Shown: one piece after another, positions 16,559-25,185 of the stretch
Layout of the letters: each line of letters begins with the position of its first letter
Numbering within the stretch: position 1 is the first letter of the stretch
Source: Pseudomonas monsensis
Lineage (GTDB): Bacteria > Pseudomonadota > Gammaproteobacteria > Pseudomonadales > Pseudomonadaceae
Assembly: GCF_014268495.2 (NCBI RefSeq)
Contig: NZ_CP077087.1
Span: 186,001 to 250,000 of the forward strand
Direction of reading: 5' to 3'
DNA: 64,000 nt
Translations under genes and position numbers: made by a program
The notes under the pieces: generated by a model
The model's input: the letters and a program-made list of their open reading frames with translations, nothing else
What the model was told of the DNA's origin: nothing
Database searches by the model: none

Positions 16559-18589
16559 TCACAGGTCCAGCACCAACGGCTGTGCACTCTGCGCCGGCAC
16601 CGCACAACAAATCAGCACCTGCCCCTCTTCCGGAATCTCCGCTGGCGGCTGTGGATAATTCACTGCGCCACTGATCAGCCGGGTCTTGCAGGTACCGCAT
16701 GAGCCACCCCGGCAACTGAACTCCGGGCGCAGTCCGCGACTTTCCGCCAGCTCCAGCAAGCTGCCGCCGTCCGGTTGCCAGCGCGCCTCTTTGGCCGAGC
16801 GCTCAAAGACCACCGGCACTGACGTTGTTGCCGCCGGCGGCTGCTCGATGACGATCGCGTCCGGATCCCGCTGGCGTACGAGCGTCGACGGGCCGAAAGT
16901 TTCCGCATGAATCCGCGCATCGCGCACATCCAGTTCACGCAGGTTGTCGTACAGGCCCTGAGTAAAACTGCCAGGGCCACACAGCACGAAGTCGATCTGA
17001 TCGTAGTCCTCGACCTCCAGCAGATTGCGCAGTAACGCACCGTCGATGCGTCCGTGCCGATCAAAATCCTCGCCCAGGTCGGCATCGTCTTCCGGCTGGC
17101 TGAGCAAACGCATCACCTGCACCGCATCGCCCGCCTTCTCCAGCAACTGATTCAGCTCCTTGCGAAACGGCTGGTCCGCGAGACTGCGCGAACTCTGCAA
17201 TAACCACGTCGGGCGAATCCTGCGGGTACGCAGGCCTTGATAAACCACCTCGCGCAGCATCGACAGCAACGGCGTAATGCCGACGCCCGCCGCCAACAGC
17301 ACCAAGGGCCGGCGTTCCAGCGGCGCCACGGTGAAATGCCCCTGCGGCGCGCGCGCCTCCAGCACGTCACCGACGCGAATCTGTTCATGCAAATGGGTCG
17401 AGACCCGGCCTTCACGCTTCACGCTGATGCGGTAGAAACCGTCCGACGGCGCGCTCGACAAGCTGTAGGTGCGGATATGCACCTCGCCATCGAGGGTAAA
17501 GCGCAGTGGCAGATGCTGGCCGGCGAGAAATACCGGTAAACCGGCACCATCACTCGGCTCCAGATAGATGGAGCGAATGTGGCGGCTTTCCGCTTCGATT
17601 TTCGCCACCCGCAGCGGTCGCCATTGGTTGCCCAGAGCCTGCGCCTGCAAACGGGCATCCGCCTCGGCCCAGTTGCCGGTCAACAGGCTGTTGGGCGACA
17701 TCCCGTCGAAGCGCCAGCGCAGAGCCAGGGCTGCCGGGCGCCGCACCAGTTTCTCCACTTCAAATGTCCACAACCGCTCCGCGCCTTGAAAGGCCTCGAT
17801 CTGCGGGCCTTCAAGGATGATCTCGGTGCGTCCGCTCAGTTGCAGTACATCGCCTGTGGAAAAGTCGATGAACAACAGACCGGCCTTGGGATTGAGCAGC
17901 AGATTGCCCAAGGTGTTGAAGTGCAGGTTGCCGGCAAAATCGGGAATGGTCAGGCGATTGCCCTCCACCCGCACGAAACCGGGCTGGCCGCCACGGTGGG
18001 AAACATCCACCGCACGCTGGCCGTCGGTATCCACATAACTGGCGACGAAAAACGTGTCGGCGCTGGCGATCAGCGCCACCGCGGCGTCATCCAGCGCCGC
18101 CAGATGCCGGGCCGGTCGCGAGGCCGGATCGGCCAGCGGCACCCGTTGAAACTGGCGCAACTGAATGTATTGCGGACAGTTGCCAAAGGCCTGATCCACC
18201 GTCAACTCGAATCCGTCAGGCGCAAGATTGGCCACATGCCCGTTGAGGCGATTGCGCCGCCGGGTATGCAGTTCGATGCCGAGCAAGCCGACAGGCTCGC
18301 CGTCAGCCAGTTGCGCCGGATCATCAGCAGCCGGCAGGCTGGAAAACCTCAGGTGCTGCGGATCAGGCGAGCGGGCAAATCCCGGCGCCCCTTCGAGCAC
18401 ACTGGCCCAGGGACGACCGTCGGCATCGACCGCGCCGAACAGCATGAAAGGCAGTTGCTGATAGAACTCACGGTGCTGATCCGGCATCCAGGTGCGAATC
18501 ACCTTGCGTCCGAACGCCTCCATACGCGCGGCAACACCCACCTGTTCTTGCAGTTGCCGCTCGCCAGCGTGCCACGGTGAACGTTCCAT
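16559..18589 (-). CDS. PNPOx-like / ferredoxin-reductase / [2Fe-2S] fusion flavoprotein
   Basis: The 676-residue product joins three modules. Residues about 1-310 resemble pyridoxamine-5'-phosphate-oxidase-like split-barrel FMN proteins. Residues about 325-560 form an FAD/NAD(P)H reductase ('HIRTYSLSSAPSDGFYRISVKR', 'PLVLLAAGVGITPLLSMLREV'). A C-terminal plant-type [2Fe-2S] domain has 'CRGGSCGTCKTRL' and a later 'ICC', giving the four cysteine ligands. It would move electrons from NAD(P)H through FAD to the cluster. The ATG at 18589 is preferred over the adjacent GTG because of GGAGG spacing. Order LysR-GST-fusion on one strand suggests a detoxification or redox unit; the substrate is unknown. 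Confidence 0.85.
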   Translation of the reverse strand: MERSPWHAGERQLQEQVGVAARMEAFGRKVIRTWMPDQHREFYQQLPFMLFGAVDADGRPWASVLEGAPGFARSPDPQHLRFSSLPAADDPAQLADGEPVGLLGIELHTRRRNRLNGHVANLAPDGFELTVDQAFGNCPQYIQLRQFQRVPLADPASRPARHLAALDDAAVALIASADTFFVASYVDTDGQRAVDVSHRGGQPGFVRVEGNRLTIPDFAGNLHFNTLGNLLLNPKAGLLFIDFSTGDVLQLSGRTEIILEGPQIEAFQGAERLWTFEVEKLVRRPAALALRWRFDGMSPNSLLTGNWAEADARLQAQALGNQWRPLRVAKIEAESRHIRSIYLEPSDGAGLPVFLAGQHLPLRFTLDGEVHIRTYSLSSAPSDGFYRISVKREGRVSTHLHEQIRVGDVLEARAPQGHFTVAPLERRPLVLLAAGVGITPLLSMLREVVYQGLRTRRIRPTWLLQSSRSLADQPFRKELNQLLEKAGDAVQVMRLLSQPEDDADLGEDFDRHGRIDGALLRNLLEVEDYDQIDFVLCGPGSFTQGLYDNLRELDVRDARIHAETFGPSTLVRQRDPDAIVIEQPPAATTSVPVVFERSAKEARWQPDGGSLLELAESRGLRPEFSCRGGSCGTCKTRLISGAVNYPQPPAEIPEEGQVLICCAVPAQSAQPLVLDL

Positions 18590-18634
18590 CACGACCTCCC
18601 TTGCGCGCTGCTCGCGCAGTGTGGATCAAGAAAA

Positions 18635-19261
18635 TCAGACTGCGGTTTGCAGTCCGGCAACGGTGCGCGGCATGCCGACAAAACCGGGCAACGCTTCAAT
18701 CCGGGCCAGCCAGGCGCGCACATTGCCATAGTCGTCCAGCGACACATTGCCTTCCGGTGCATGGGCGATGTAGCTGTAGGCCGCTACGTCGGCGATGGTT
18801 GGCTCGCTGCCCGCCAGATACGGCGTCTTGCCCAGCTCGCTGTCCATCACTTTGAGCAAATTGTGCGAACGCTCGATCAGTTCATCGGCATTGAGTTTCG
18901 CCCCGAATACCGTGATCAGCCGTGCAGCCGCCGGGCCAAACGCAATCGGGCCCGCCGCGACCGACAACCAGCGCTGCACCCGTGCAGCACCGACCGGATC
19001 GGCGGGCAACCAACGGCCATTGCCGTACTTGTGCGCCAGATACACCAGAATCGCGTTGGAATCGGCCAGTACCACGCCGTTGTCATCAATCGCCGGCACC
19101 TGGCCGAAACTGTTGATGGCCAGGTAGGGCGCCTGTTTGTGCTCACCTTTCGCCAGATCGACGAGGATCAGCTCGGTAGGCAGTTGCAACAGGGACAGCA
19201 TCAATTCGACCCGGTGGGCGTGGCCGGAACGGGGGAAGTTATAGAGTTTGATCGCTTGCAT
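18635..19261 (-). CDS. Glutathione S-transferase family protein
   Basis: The 208-residue protein has an N-terminal thioredoxin-like domain ('MQAIKLYNFPRSGHAHRVELML', with 'QVPAIDDNGVVLADSNAILVYLAHKYG' containing the cis-Pro and the glutathione-binding D-S pair near 67-68). A helical C-terminal domain has 'TPYLAGSEPTIADVAAY', the usual N-capping motif. The active-site residue is probably Ser12 or a nearby residue. It lies 45 bp upstream of the flavoprotein fusion and likely shares its transcript. Confidence 0.9.
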   Translation of the reverse strand: MQAIKLYNFPRSGHAHRVELMLSLLQLPTELILVDLAKGEHKQAPYLAINSFGQVPAIDDNGVVLADSNAILVYLAHKYGNGRWLPADPVGAARVQRWLSVAAGPIAFGPAAARLITVFGAKLNADELIERSHNLLKVMDSELGKTPYLAGSEPTIADVAAYSYIAHAPEGNVSLDDYGNVRAWLARIEALPGFVGMPRTVAGLQTAV

Positions 19262-19366
19262 GGTCGACTCCGCTGGACAGTGGCGCCGTTGCGGGAATGA
19301 CAGCGCCGATGGGAGTCATCTTCCACCTATCGGTAAAACTACAGAATAACCAGCAAATGCAATCAA

Positions 19367-20278
19367 TTATTTCAGCAGGCGCAATAGTGCCGGGTGTTCG
19401 CGCAGGGCGTTGACCGCGAAGTCGACGAAACTGCGTATGCGCGCGGGGGCCTTGCGCCCACCTTGGTAGACCACGTGGATCGGTAATGGCGGCAATTCGA
19501 ATTCGGCGAGGACAATTTCCAGCTCACCTGCGGCCACCTTGCTCGCCACTTGATAGGACAGCACCCGGGTCAACCCCAGCCCCAGACATGCTGCGGCGAT
19601 CGCGGCCTGATTGGCGGTGACCACCAGACGCGGCTCCGGACGCACAACCAGCGACTCACCGCGTTCAAGAAACGGCCAACTGCGCGTCTGGCCAGTGGCG
19701 GACGTCGCCACCACCGGTAAACCTGCCAGCGCCTGGGGATGTCGGGGACGGCCATGTTCGGCGAGAAATTGCGGCGAGCCGCACACCACCCGGCGCACTT
19801 CACCCACCCGAATCGCATGCTGATTGCTGTCCGGCAGCTCACCGATGCGCACCGCCACATCAATCCCCTCCTCGACCATGTTCACCACCCGGTCGAGCAG
19901 CAAGGCATTGATCGAAACATCCGGATACTGCGCCAGATACCCGGCCATCACTGGTGTGACAAACAACTCGCCGAACAACACCGGCGCCGTCACTGTCAGT
20001 TGCCCACGGGGCTCGGCGTGGCTGCCGGCGGCGGAATCCTCGGCCTCCTGCACCTCGGCGAGAATCCTGCGGCAGTCTTCCAGGTAACGCTGACCGGCTT
20101 CAGTGAGATGAACTGTGCGCGTCGTGCGAACCAGCAATTGCGTACCGATCCGTTGTTCCAGTGCCGCGACTGCGCGCGTGATGCTGGCGGCCGAAACTCC
20201 AAGACGCCGTGCCGCCGCCGAGAAGCCTTGCTCTTGCGCAACGGTGGCGAAGGTGTGCATTTCCTGGAAACGATCCAT
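19367..20278 (-). CDS. LysR-family transcriptional regulator
   Basis: The 303-residue protein has an N-terminal winged HTH ('FATVAQEQGFSAAARRLGVSAASITRAVAALEQRIG', residues 9-44) and a LysR substrate-binding domain from about 90 ('GQLTVTAPVLFGELFVTPVMAGYL'). It resembles the CrgA/AaeR-like subgroup. It lies upstream of, and on the same strand as, the GST gene (105-bp gap), unlike the usual divergent LysR layout, but may still control that pair. Confidence 0.9.
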   Translation of the reverse strand: MDRFQEMHTFATVAQEQGFSAAARRLGVSAASITRAVAALEQRIGTQLLVRTTRTVHLTEAGQRYLEDCRRILAEVQEAEDSAAGSHAEPRGQLTVTAPVLFGELFVTPVMAGYLAQYPDVSINALLLDRVVNMVEEGIDVAVRIGELPDSNQHAIRVGEVRRVVCGSPQFLAEHGRPRHPQALAGLPVVATSATGQTRSWPFLERGESLVVRPEPRLVVTANQAAIAAACLGLGLTRVLSYQVASKVAAGELEIVLAEFELPPLPIHVVYQGGRKAPARIRSFVDFAVNALREHPALLRLLK

Positions 20279-20349
20279 GGGTCGACTCTCGCTTGAAAAT
20301 CAAACGATCACAGCCTGCGGCAGTACCTACAGGGTGAACGCCAATACCT

Positions 20350-20373
20350 TGTAGGAGCTGTCGCAGGCTGCGA
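20350..20373. repeat. REP-type fragment
   Basis: TGTAGGAGCTGTCGCAGGCTGCGA is a second Pseudomonas REP type ('gtaggagctgccgcaggctgcga' in other loci). It lies in the gap downstream of glmS, next to a perfect DnaA 9-mer at 20392-20400. Confidence 0.6.
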
Positions 20374-20401
20374 ATTTTCCGCTATCTCAACTGTGGATAA
20401 C

Positions 20402-22234
20402 TTATTCCACGGTCACCGACTTCGCCAGGTTGCGCGGCTGGTCGACGTCCGTCCCTTTGAGCACGGCGACGTAGTACGACAGCAATTGCAGCGGGATGGT
20501 GTAGAGAATCGGCGAAAGGATGTCGTGGATGTGCGGCATCTGCACCACGTGGGTGCCTTCGCCGTTGGTCATCCCGGCCTTCTCGTCGGCGAACACGATC
20601 AGTTCGCCGCCACGGGCACGGACTTCCTGCAGGTTGGATTTGAGCTTCTCCAGCAGTTCGTTGTTCGGCGCCACGGTGACCACCGGCATGTCGTTATCCA
20701 CCAGCGCCAGCGGGCCGTGTTTCAGTTCACCGGCCGGATAGGCTTCGGCGTGAATGTAGGAGATTTCCTTGAGTTTCAGCGCACCTTCCATCGCCACCGG
20801 GAATTGCGCGCCACGGCCGAGGAACAGCGTGTGGTTCTTCTCGGCGAACAGTTCGGCGATTTTTTCCACCGTGCTGTCCATCGCCAGTGCTTCACCCAGG
20901 CGGGTTGGCAGGCGACGCAGTTCTTCCACCAGACGGGCTTCAACGCCCTTGGCCAGGGTGCCGCGCACCTGACCCAGCGACAGGGTCAGCAGCAACAGAC
21001 CGACCAGTTGCGTGGTGAAGGCTTTGGTCGAGGCCACGCCGATTTCGCGGCCGGCCTGGGTCAGCAGAGTCAGGTCGGATTCACGCACCAGCGAACTGAT
21101 GCCGACGTTGCAGATCGCCAGGCTGGCGAGGAACCCCAGCTCCTTGGCATTACGCAGCGCGGCGAGGGTGTCGGCGGTTTCGCCGGACTGCGAGATAGTG
21201 ACGAACAGGGTGTTCGGCTGCACCACCACTTTGCGGTAACGAAATTCGCTGGCAACTTCGACCTGGCACGGAATCCCGGCCAGTTCTTCGAGCCAGTAAC
21301 GGGCAACCATACCGGCGTGGTAGCTGGTGCCGCAGGCCACAATCTGCACGTTGCGCACTTTGGCGAACAGCTCGGCGGCTTGCGGGCCAAAGGCCTGTAC
21401 CAGCACTTGATCATGGCTCAGGCGACCTTCGAGCGTGCGCTGAACCACCGTCGGTTGCTCGTGGATTTCCTTGAGCATGTAGTGGCGGAACTCACCCTTG
21501 TCGGCGGCCTCGGCACCGTCGCTGTACTGCACGGTCTGGCGCTCGACGGCAGTACCGTTTACATCACAGATCTGCACGTTATCGCGGCGAATTTCGGCGA
21601 TATCGCCTTCTTCCAGGTACATGAAACGGTCGGTGACCTGACGCAGCGCCAGTTGATCGGAGGCGAGGAAGTTCTCACCCAGCCCCAGGCCGATCACCAA
21701 CGGGCTGCCACTGCGCGCAGCGACCAGACGATCCGGTTGTTGTGCATTGATCACCGCCAGACCATAAGCGCCGTGCAGTTCCTTGACCGTTGCTTTGAGC
21801 GCGACGGTCAGGTCCGGTTGATCCTTGAGTTTGTGGCTGAGCAAATGCGCGATGACTTCGGTGTCAGTGTCCGAGGTGAATACATAACCCAGCGCTTTGA
21901 GTTGTTCACGCAGGGCTTCATGGTTCTCGATGATGCCGTTGTGCACCACCGCGATATCGCCGGAGAAATGTGGGTGAGCGTTACGTTCGCAGGGCGCACC
22001 GTGGGTGGCCCAGCGGGTGTGGGCGATGCCGAGGCGACCGACCAGCGGATGCTCGGCCAGTGCGGTTTCAAGCTCGCTGACTTTGCCCGGACGGCGCATC
22101 CGCTCAAGGCTTGCGTCATTGGTGTACACCGCCACACCGGCGCTGTCATAGCCGCGGTATTCGAGGCGCTTGAGGCCTTCGAGCAGGATGGCGGTGATAT
22201 TACGTTCAGCAACTGCGCCGACAATTCCACACAT
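20402..22234 (-). CDS. glmS: Glutamine-fructose-6-phosphate aminotransferase
   Basis: The 610-residue enzyme makes glucosamine-6-phosphate from fructose-6-phosphate and glutamine, the first step to UDP-GlcNAc for peptidoglycan and LPS. It starts MCGIVGA, so Cys2 becomes the N-terminal nucleophile after Met removal. The glutaminase domain ('RWATHG', 'HNGIIEN') is followed by two SIS domains ('CGTSYHAGMV', 'SQSGETADTLAALR'), and the C-terminal 'LAKSVTVE' is conserved. The start at 22234 is fixed by the Cys2 requirement and by GGAGAAA. No glmS ribozyme fits into the 2-bp gap to glmR. The C-terminal end is near attTn7-type sequence in other bacteria, but no Tn7 was seen. Confidence 0.97.
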   Translation of the reverse strand: MCGIVGAVAERNITAILLEGLKRLEYRGYDSAGVAVYTNDASLERMRRPGKVSELETALAEHPLVGRLGIAHTRWATHGAPCERNAHPHFSGDIAVVHNGIIENHEALREQLKALGYVFTSDTDTEVIAHLLSHKLKDQPDLTVALKATVKELHGAYGLAVINAQQPDRLVAARSGSPLVIGLGLGENFLASDQLALRQVTDRFMYLEEGDIAEIRRDNVQICDVNGTAVERQTVQYSDGAEAADKGEFRHYMLKEIHEQPTVVQRTLEGRLSHDQVLVQAFGPQAAELFAKVRNVQIVACGTSYHAGMVARYWLEELAGIPCQVEVASEFRYRKVVVQPNTLFVTISQSGETADTLAALRNAKELGFLASLAICNVGISSLVRESDLTLLTQAGREIGVASTKAFTTQLVGLLLLTLSLGQVRGTLAKGVEARLVEELRRLPTRLGEALAMDSTVEKIAELFAEKNHTLFLGRGAQFPVAMEGALKLKEISYIHAEAYPAGELKHGPLALVDNDMPVVTVAPNNELLEKLKSNLQEVRARGGELIVFADEKAGMTNGEGTHVVQMPHIHDILSPILYTIPLQLLSYYVAVLKGTDVDQPRNLAKSVTVE

Positions 22235-22236
22235 GC

Positions 22237-23013
22237 TTATTTCTCCTGACTGACAGCCGCGCAAATCACGGTGATACCGCGGGCCTGAATCTGATCGCGT
22301 GCATCGTTAGGCAGGCGATCATCGGTAATTAGGGTATGGACGCTGCTCCAGGGCAGCTCCAGATTGGGGATCTTGCGACCGATCTTGTCGGCCTCGACCA
22401 TCACGATGACTTCCCGCGCCACTTCCGCCATTACCCGGCTCAGCCCCAGCAGTTCATTGAAGGTCGTCGTGCCGCGTACCAGATCAATACCGTCGGCGCC
22501 GATGAACAACTGGTCGAAGTCGTAAGAGCGTAGTACCTGCTCGGCGACCTGGCCCTGAAAGGACTCCGAATGCGGATCCCAGGTGCCGCCGGTCATCAAC
22601 AGCACCGGCTCGTGCTCGAGTTCACTCAAGGCGTTGGCAACGTGGAGGGAATTGGTCATGACCACCAGACCCGGCTGCTGGCCGAGTTCGGGGATCATCG
22701 CGGCGGTGGTACTGCCGCTGTCGATGATGATGCGTGCGTGTTCGCGAATGCGCTTGACCGCCGCCCGGGCAATCGCCTGTTTGTATTTGGAAACGCTCTG
22801 GGCAGTTTCTGCCACCAGCTCTTGCGGCATGGTGATCGCCCCGCCATAACGACGAAGCAACAAGCCGTGGCTCTCCAGTGCGGCCAGATCCTTGCGAATC
22901 GTAACTTCTGAGGTTTCGAAGCGCTTGGCCAATTCGTCCACACTGACTTCGCCCTGCTCGTTGAGCAAGGCGAGGATGTTGTGACGGCGCTGGGGCGTGT
23001 TGCGTTTCGACAT
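22237..23013 (-). CDS. glmR: DeoR-family regulator of amino-sugar genes
   Basis: The 258-residue protein has an N-terminal DeoR HTH ('RRHNILALLNEQGEVSVDELAKRFETSEVTIRKDLAALE', residues about 8-47) and a C-terminal sugar-phosphate sensor with 'DSGSTTAAM' near 100 and 'IGADGID' near 175. The start at MSKRNTPQRR was chosen over codons upstream that lie in AT-rich DNA. It is 2 bp from glmS and on the same strand, downstream of glmU. A DeoR-type regulator named GlmR in this position has been described for P. aeruginosa. Confidence 0.88.
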   Translation of the reverse strand: MSKRNTPQRRHNILALLNEQGEVSVDELAKRFETSEVTIRKDLAALESHGLLLRRYGGAITMPQELVAETAQSVSKYKQAIARAAVKRIREHARIIIDSGSTTAAMIPELGQQPGLVVMTNSLHVANALSELEHEPVLLMTGGTWDPHSESFQGQVAEQVLRSYDFDQLFIGADGIDLVRGTTTFNELLGLSRVMAEVAREVIVMVEADKIGRKIPNLELPWSSVHTLITDDRLPNDARDQIQARGITVICAAVSQEK

Positions 23014-23116
23014 GGCGATATAAGTTTCGATTCGAAAGATAACGGAAGCAATCAAAACCTATCGGCCCTGAATCGTCAAGCAGGCACTCAATAAATATTC
23101 TGTGGATAAAAGCATT

Positions 23117-23200
23117 GCGGGCAAGCCCGCTCCCACCTGGATTCGCTGTGTTTGAAGATCTGTCCTTCAACACGAATCCTGTGGGAGCGGGCTTGCCCGC
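23117..23200. repeat. REP doublet (REPIN-like)
   Basis: GCGGGCAAGCCCGC at 23117 and GCGGGCTTGCCCGC at 23187 are inverted copies, each followed by 'tcccac' outward in inverted order. They form a long potential hairpin. It occupies the glmU-glmR gap and probably limits read-through. Confidence 0.85.
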
Positions 23201-23228
23201 GATGGCACTCGAACGGCCTGTGTATAAC

Positions 23229-24596
23229 TCAGCTTTTCTTGATCTTCTCCGGCCGCTTCCAGCCGTCGATGTTCCTCTGGCGAGCACGACCGACCGCCAA
23301 CTGCGCGTTATCCACATTTTGGGTAATCGTCGAACCGGCAGCAGTGGTTGCACCGTCAGAGATATCCACAGGCGCGACCAACGAGTTATTGGAGCCGATG
23401 AACACATCGGCACCCAACACGGTTTTCCACTTGTTGGCGCCGTCGTAATTGCAGGTGATGGTGCCGGCGCCGATGTTGGTGCGTGCACCGATTTCGGCAT
23501 CACCCAGATAGGTCAGGTGACCGGCCTTGGCGCCCTCGCCCATGTGGGCATTTTTCAGTTCGACAAAGTTACCCACATGCGCGCGCGCTTCGAGCACGGT
23601 GCCTGGACGCAGACGTGCAAACGGGCCGGCATCACTGCCCTCGCCCATAACAGCACCTTCGATATGACTATTGGCCTTGATCACCACGCCTTTGCGCAGG
23701 GTGCTGTCCTTGATCACGCAGTTCGGGCCGATCACCACATCGTCTTCGATGACAACGTTGCCTTCGAGGATCACGTTGATGTCGATCAGCACGTCGCGAC
23801 CGACGGTCACTTCGCCACGCACATCGAAGCGCGCCGGGTCGCGCAGCGTCACGCCTTGGGCCATCAACCGACGGCCAGCGCGCAACTGGTAATGACGCTC
23901 CAGCTCGGCCAGTTGCCTGCGGTCGTTGGCGCCCTGCACTTCCATCGGGTCGTGCGGTTGTTCGGTGGCCACGACCAGACCATCGCTGACCGCCATTTCG
24001 ATCACGTCGGTCAGGTAATACTCGCCTTGGGCATTGTTGTTCGACAGTCGACTCATCCAGTCGGCCAGACGGTTGGCCGGCACGGCGAGGATGCCGGTGT
24101 TGCCTTCAGTGATCGCGCGCTGCGCTTCGCTGGCATCCTTGTGCTCAACGATGGCCGCCACCTTGCCGTCGGCGTCCCGCACGATACGGCCGTAACCGGT
24201 CGGGTCATCCAGTTCGACGGTGAGCAAGCCCATCTGTCCAGGCACGACGTGCTTGAGCAGACGTTGCAGGGTTTCGACTTCGATCAGCGGCACGTCACCG
24301 TACAGAATCAGCACGGTATCCGCGCTGATGAACGGCACCGCCTGCGCGGTGGCATGACCGGTACCCAGTTGCTTGTCCTGCAGGACAAAATTCAGATCGT
24401 CGGCGGCCAGACGCTCACGGACCACATCGGCACCATGGCCGATGACCACATGGATGCGCTGTGGATCGAGTTGCCGGGCGCTGTGGATAACATGCCCCAG
24501 CATGGAGTTGCCGGCAATCGGGTGCAGCACCTTGGGCAGCGCCGAACGCATGCGGGTGCCTTGACCGGCCGCGAGGATAACGATTTCGAGAGACAT
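23229..24596 (-). CDS. glmU: Bifunctional UDP-GlcNAc pyrophosphorylase / GlcN-1-P acetyltransferase
   Basis: The 455-residue enzyme performs the last two steps to UDP-GlcNAc. The N-terminal uridyltransferase domain has 'LAAGQGTRMRSALPKVLHPIAG' and 'YGDVPL'. The C-terminal left-handed beta-helix has repeated hexapeptides from about 250 ('VEGNVVIEDDVVIGPN' pattern), the acetyltransferase residues 'NYDGANK' and 'SNNSLVAP'. Length is normal. It is the gene downstream of the ATP synthase terminator, as in other pseudomonads. Confidence 0.97.
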   Translation of the reverse strand: MSLEIVILAAGQGTRMRSALPKVLHPIAGNSMLGHVIHSARQLDPQRIHVVIGHGADVVRERLAADDLNFVLQDKQLGTGHATAQAVPFISADTVLILYGDVPLIEVETLQRLLKHVVPGQMGLLTVELDDPTGYGRIVRDADGKVAAIVEHKDASEAQRAITEGNTGILAVPANRLADWMSRLSNNNAQGEYYLTDVIEMAVSDGLVVATEQPHDPMEVQGANDRRQLAELERHYQLRAGRRLMAQGVTLRDPARFDVRGEVTVGRDVLIDINVILEGNVVIEDDVVIGPNCVIKDSTLRKGVVIKANSHIEGAVMGEGSDAGPFARLRPGTVLEARAHVGNFVELKNAHMGEGAKAGHLTYLGDAEIGARTNIGAGTITCNYDGANKWKTVLGADVFIGSNNSLVAPVDISDGATTAAGSTITQNVDNAQLAVGRARQRNIDGWKRPEKIKKS

Positions 24597-24654
24597 GACT
24601 GGCTACCAATCCTGGGTGGTCAGCAACTGCGACCGGGTTCTGGGAATTCGGAAA

Positions 24655-24687
24655 AGAAAAAAGGGTAGCCGAGGCTACCCTTTTTTA
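24655..24687. terminator. Bidirectional intrinsic terminator after atpC
   Basis: GGGTAGC and GCTACCC form a 7-bp stem (8 with a wobble loop), flanked by an A-run on the left and a T-run on the right. For the minus-strand atp operon it ends the message just after atpC, leaving glmU to its own promoter. Confidence 0.9.
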
Positions 24688-24714
24688 TCAATCGCACAAC
24701 AAGCGGCTGACGGA

Positions 24715-25140
24715 TTAACCGCCAAACTTCTTGCGGATCTGCTGGACGGTGCGCAGCTGAGCTGCAGCCTCGGCCAGACGTGCGGACGCAGCTCCGTAAT
24801 CGAAATCTGCGCTCTTCTCGTGCAGAGCAGCCTCGGCAGCCTTGAGAGCTGCTTGAGCCTGAGCTTCATCCAGGTCGGCGGCACGTTGCACGGTATCGGC
24901 AAGCACCTTGACCATGTTCGGCTGAACCTCGAGGAAACCACCGGAGATGTAGAACACCTCGGCTTCCCCGCCTTGCTTGATCAGGCGGATCGGACCTGGC
25001 TTCAGATTAGTGATCAGCGGCGCGTGACCCAGAGCGATACCAAGATCACCCAGTGCACCGTGCGCAATCACCATCTCGACCAGGCCGGAAAAGATTTCCC
25101 CTTCCGCGCTGACGATATCGCAATGGACTGTCATAGCCAT
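24715..25140 (-). CDS. atpC: ATP synthase F1 epsilon subunit
   Basis: The 141-residue subunit has a beta-sandwich N-terminal domain ('TVHCDIVSAEGEIFSG', 'GDLGIALGHAPLITNLKPG') and a two-helix C-terminal domain rich in Ala and Glu ending 'RTVQQIRKKFGG'. It couples F1 to the c ring and inhibits ATP hydrolysis. The start could also be the Met two codons later. It is the last gene of the operon. Confidence 0.96.
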   Translation of the reverse strand: MAMTVHCDIVSAEGEIFSGLVEMVIAHGALGDLGIALGHAPLITNLKPGPIRLIKQGGEAEVFYISGGFLEVQPNMVKVLADTVQRAADLDEAQAQAALKAAEAALHEKSADFDYGAASARLAEAAAQLRTVQQIRKKFGG

Positions 25141-25185
25141 CTGATTGCCTCAACCTAAATTAGCGCCCGTTGCCGGGCGCCGGGA

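Noticed and set aside
22235..22260. glmS ribozyme upstream of glmS
   Set aside because: Only 2 bp separate glmS from glmR, leaving no room, and such ribozymes are typical of Firmicutes.
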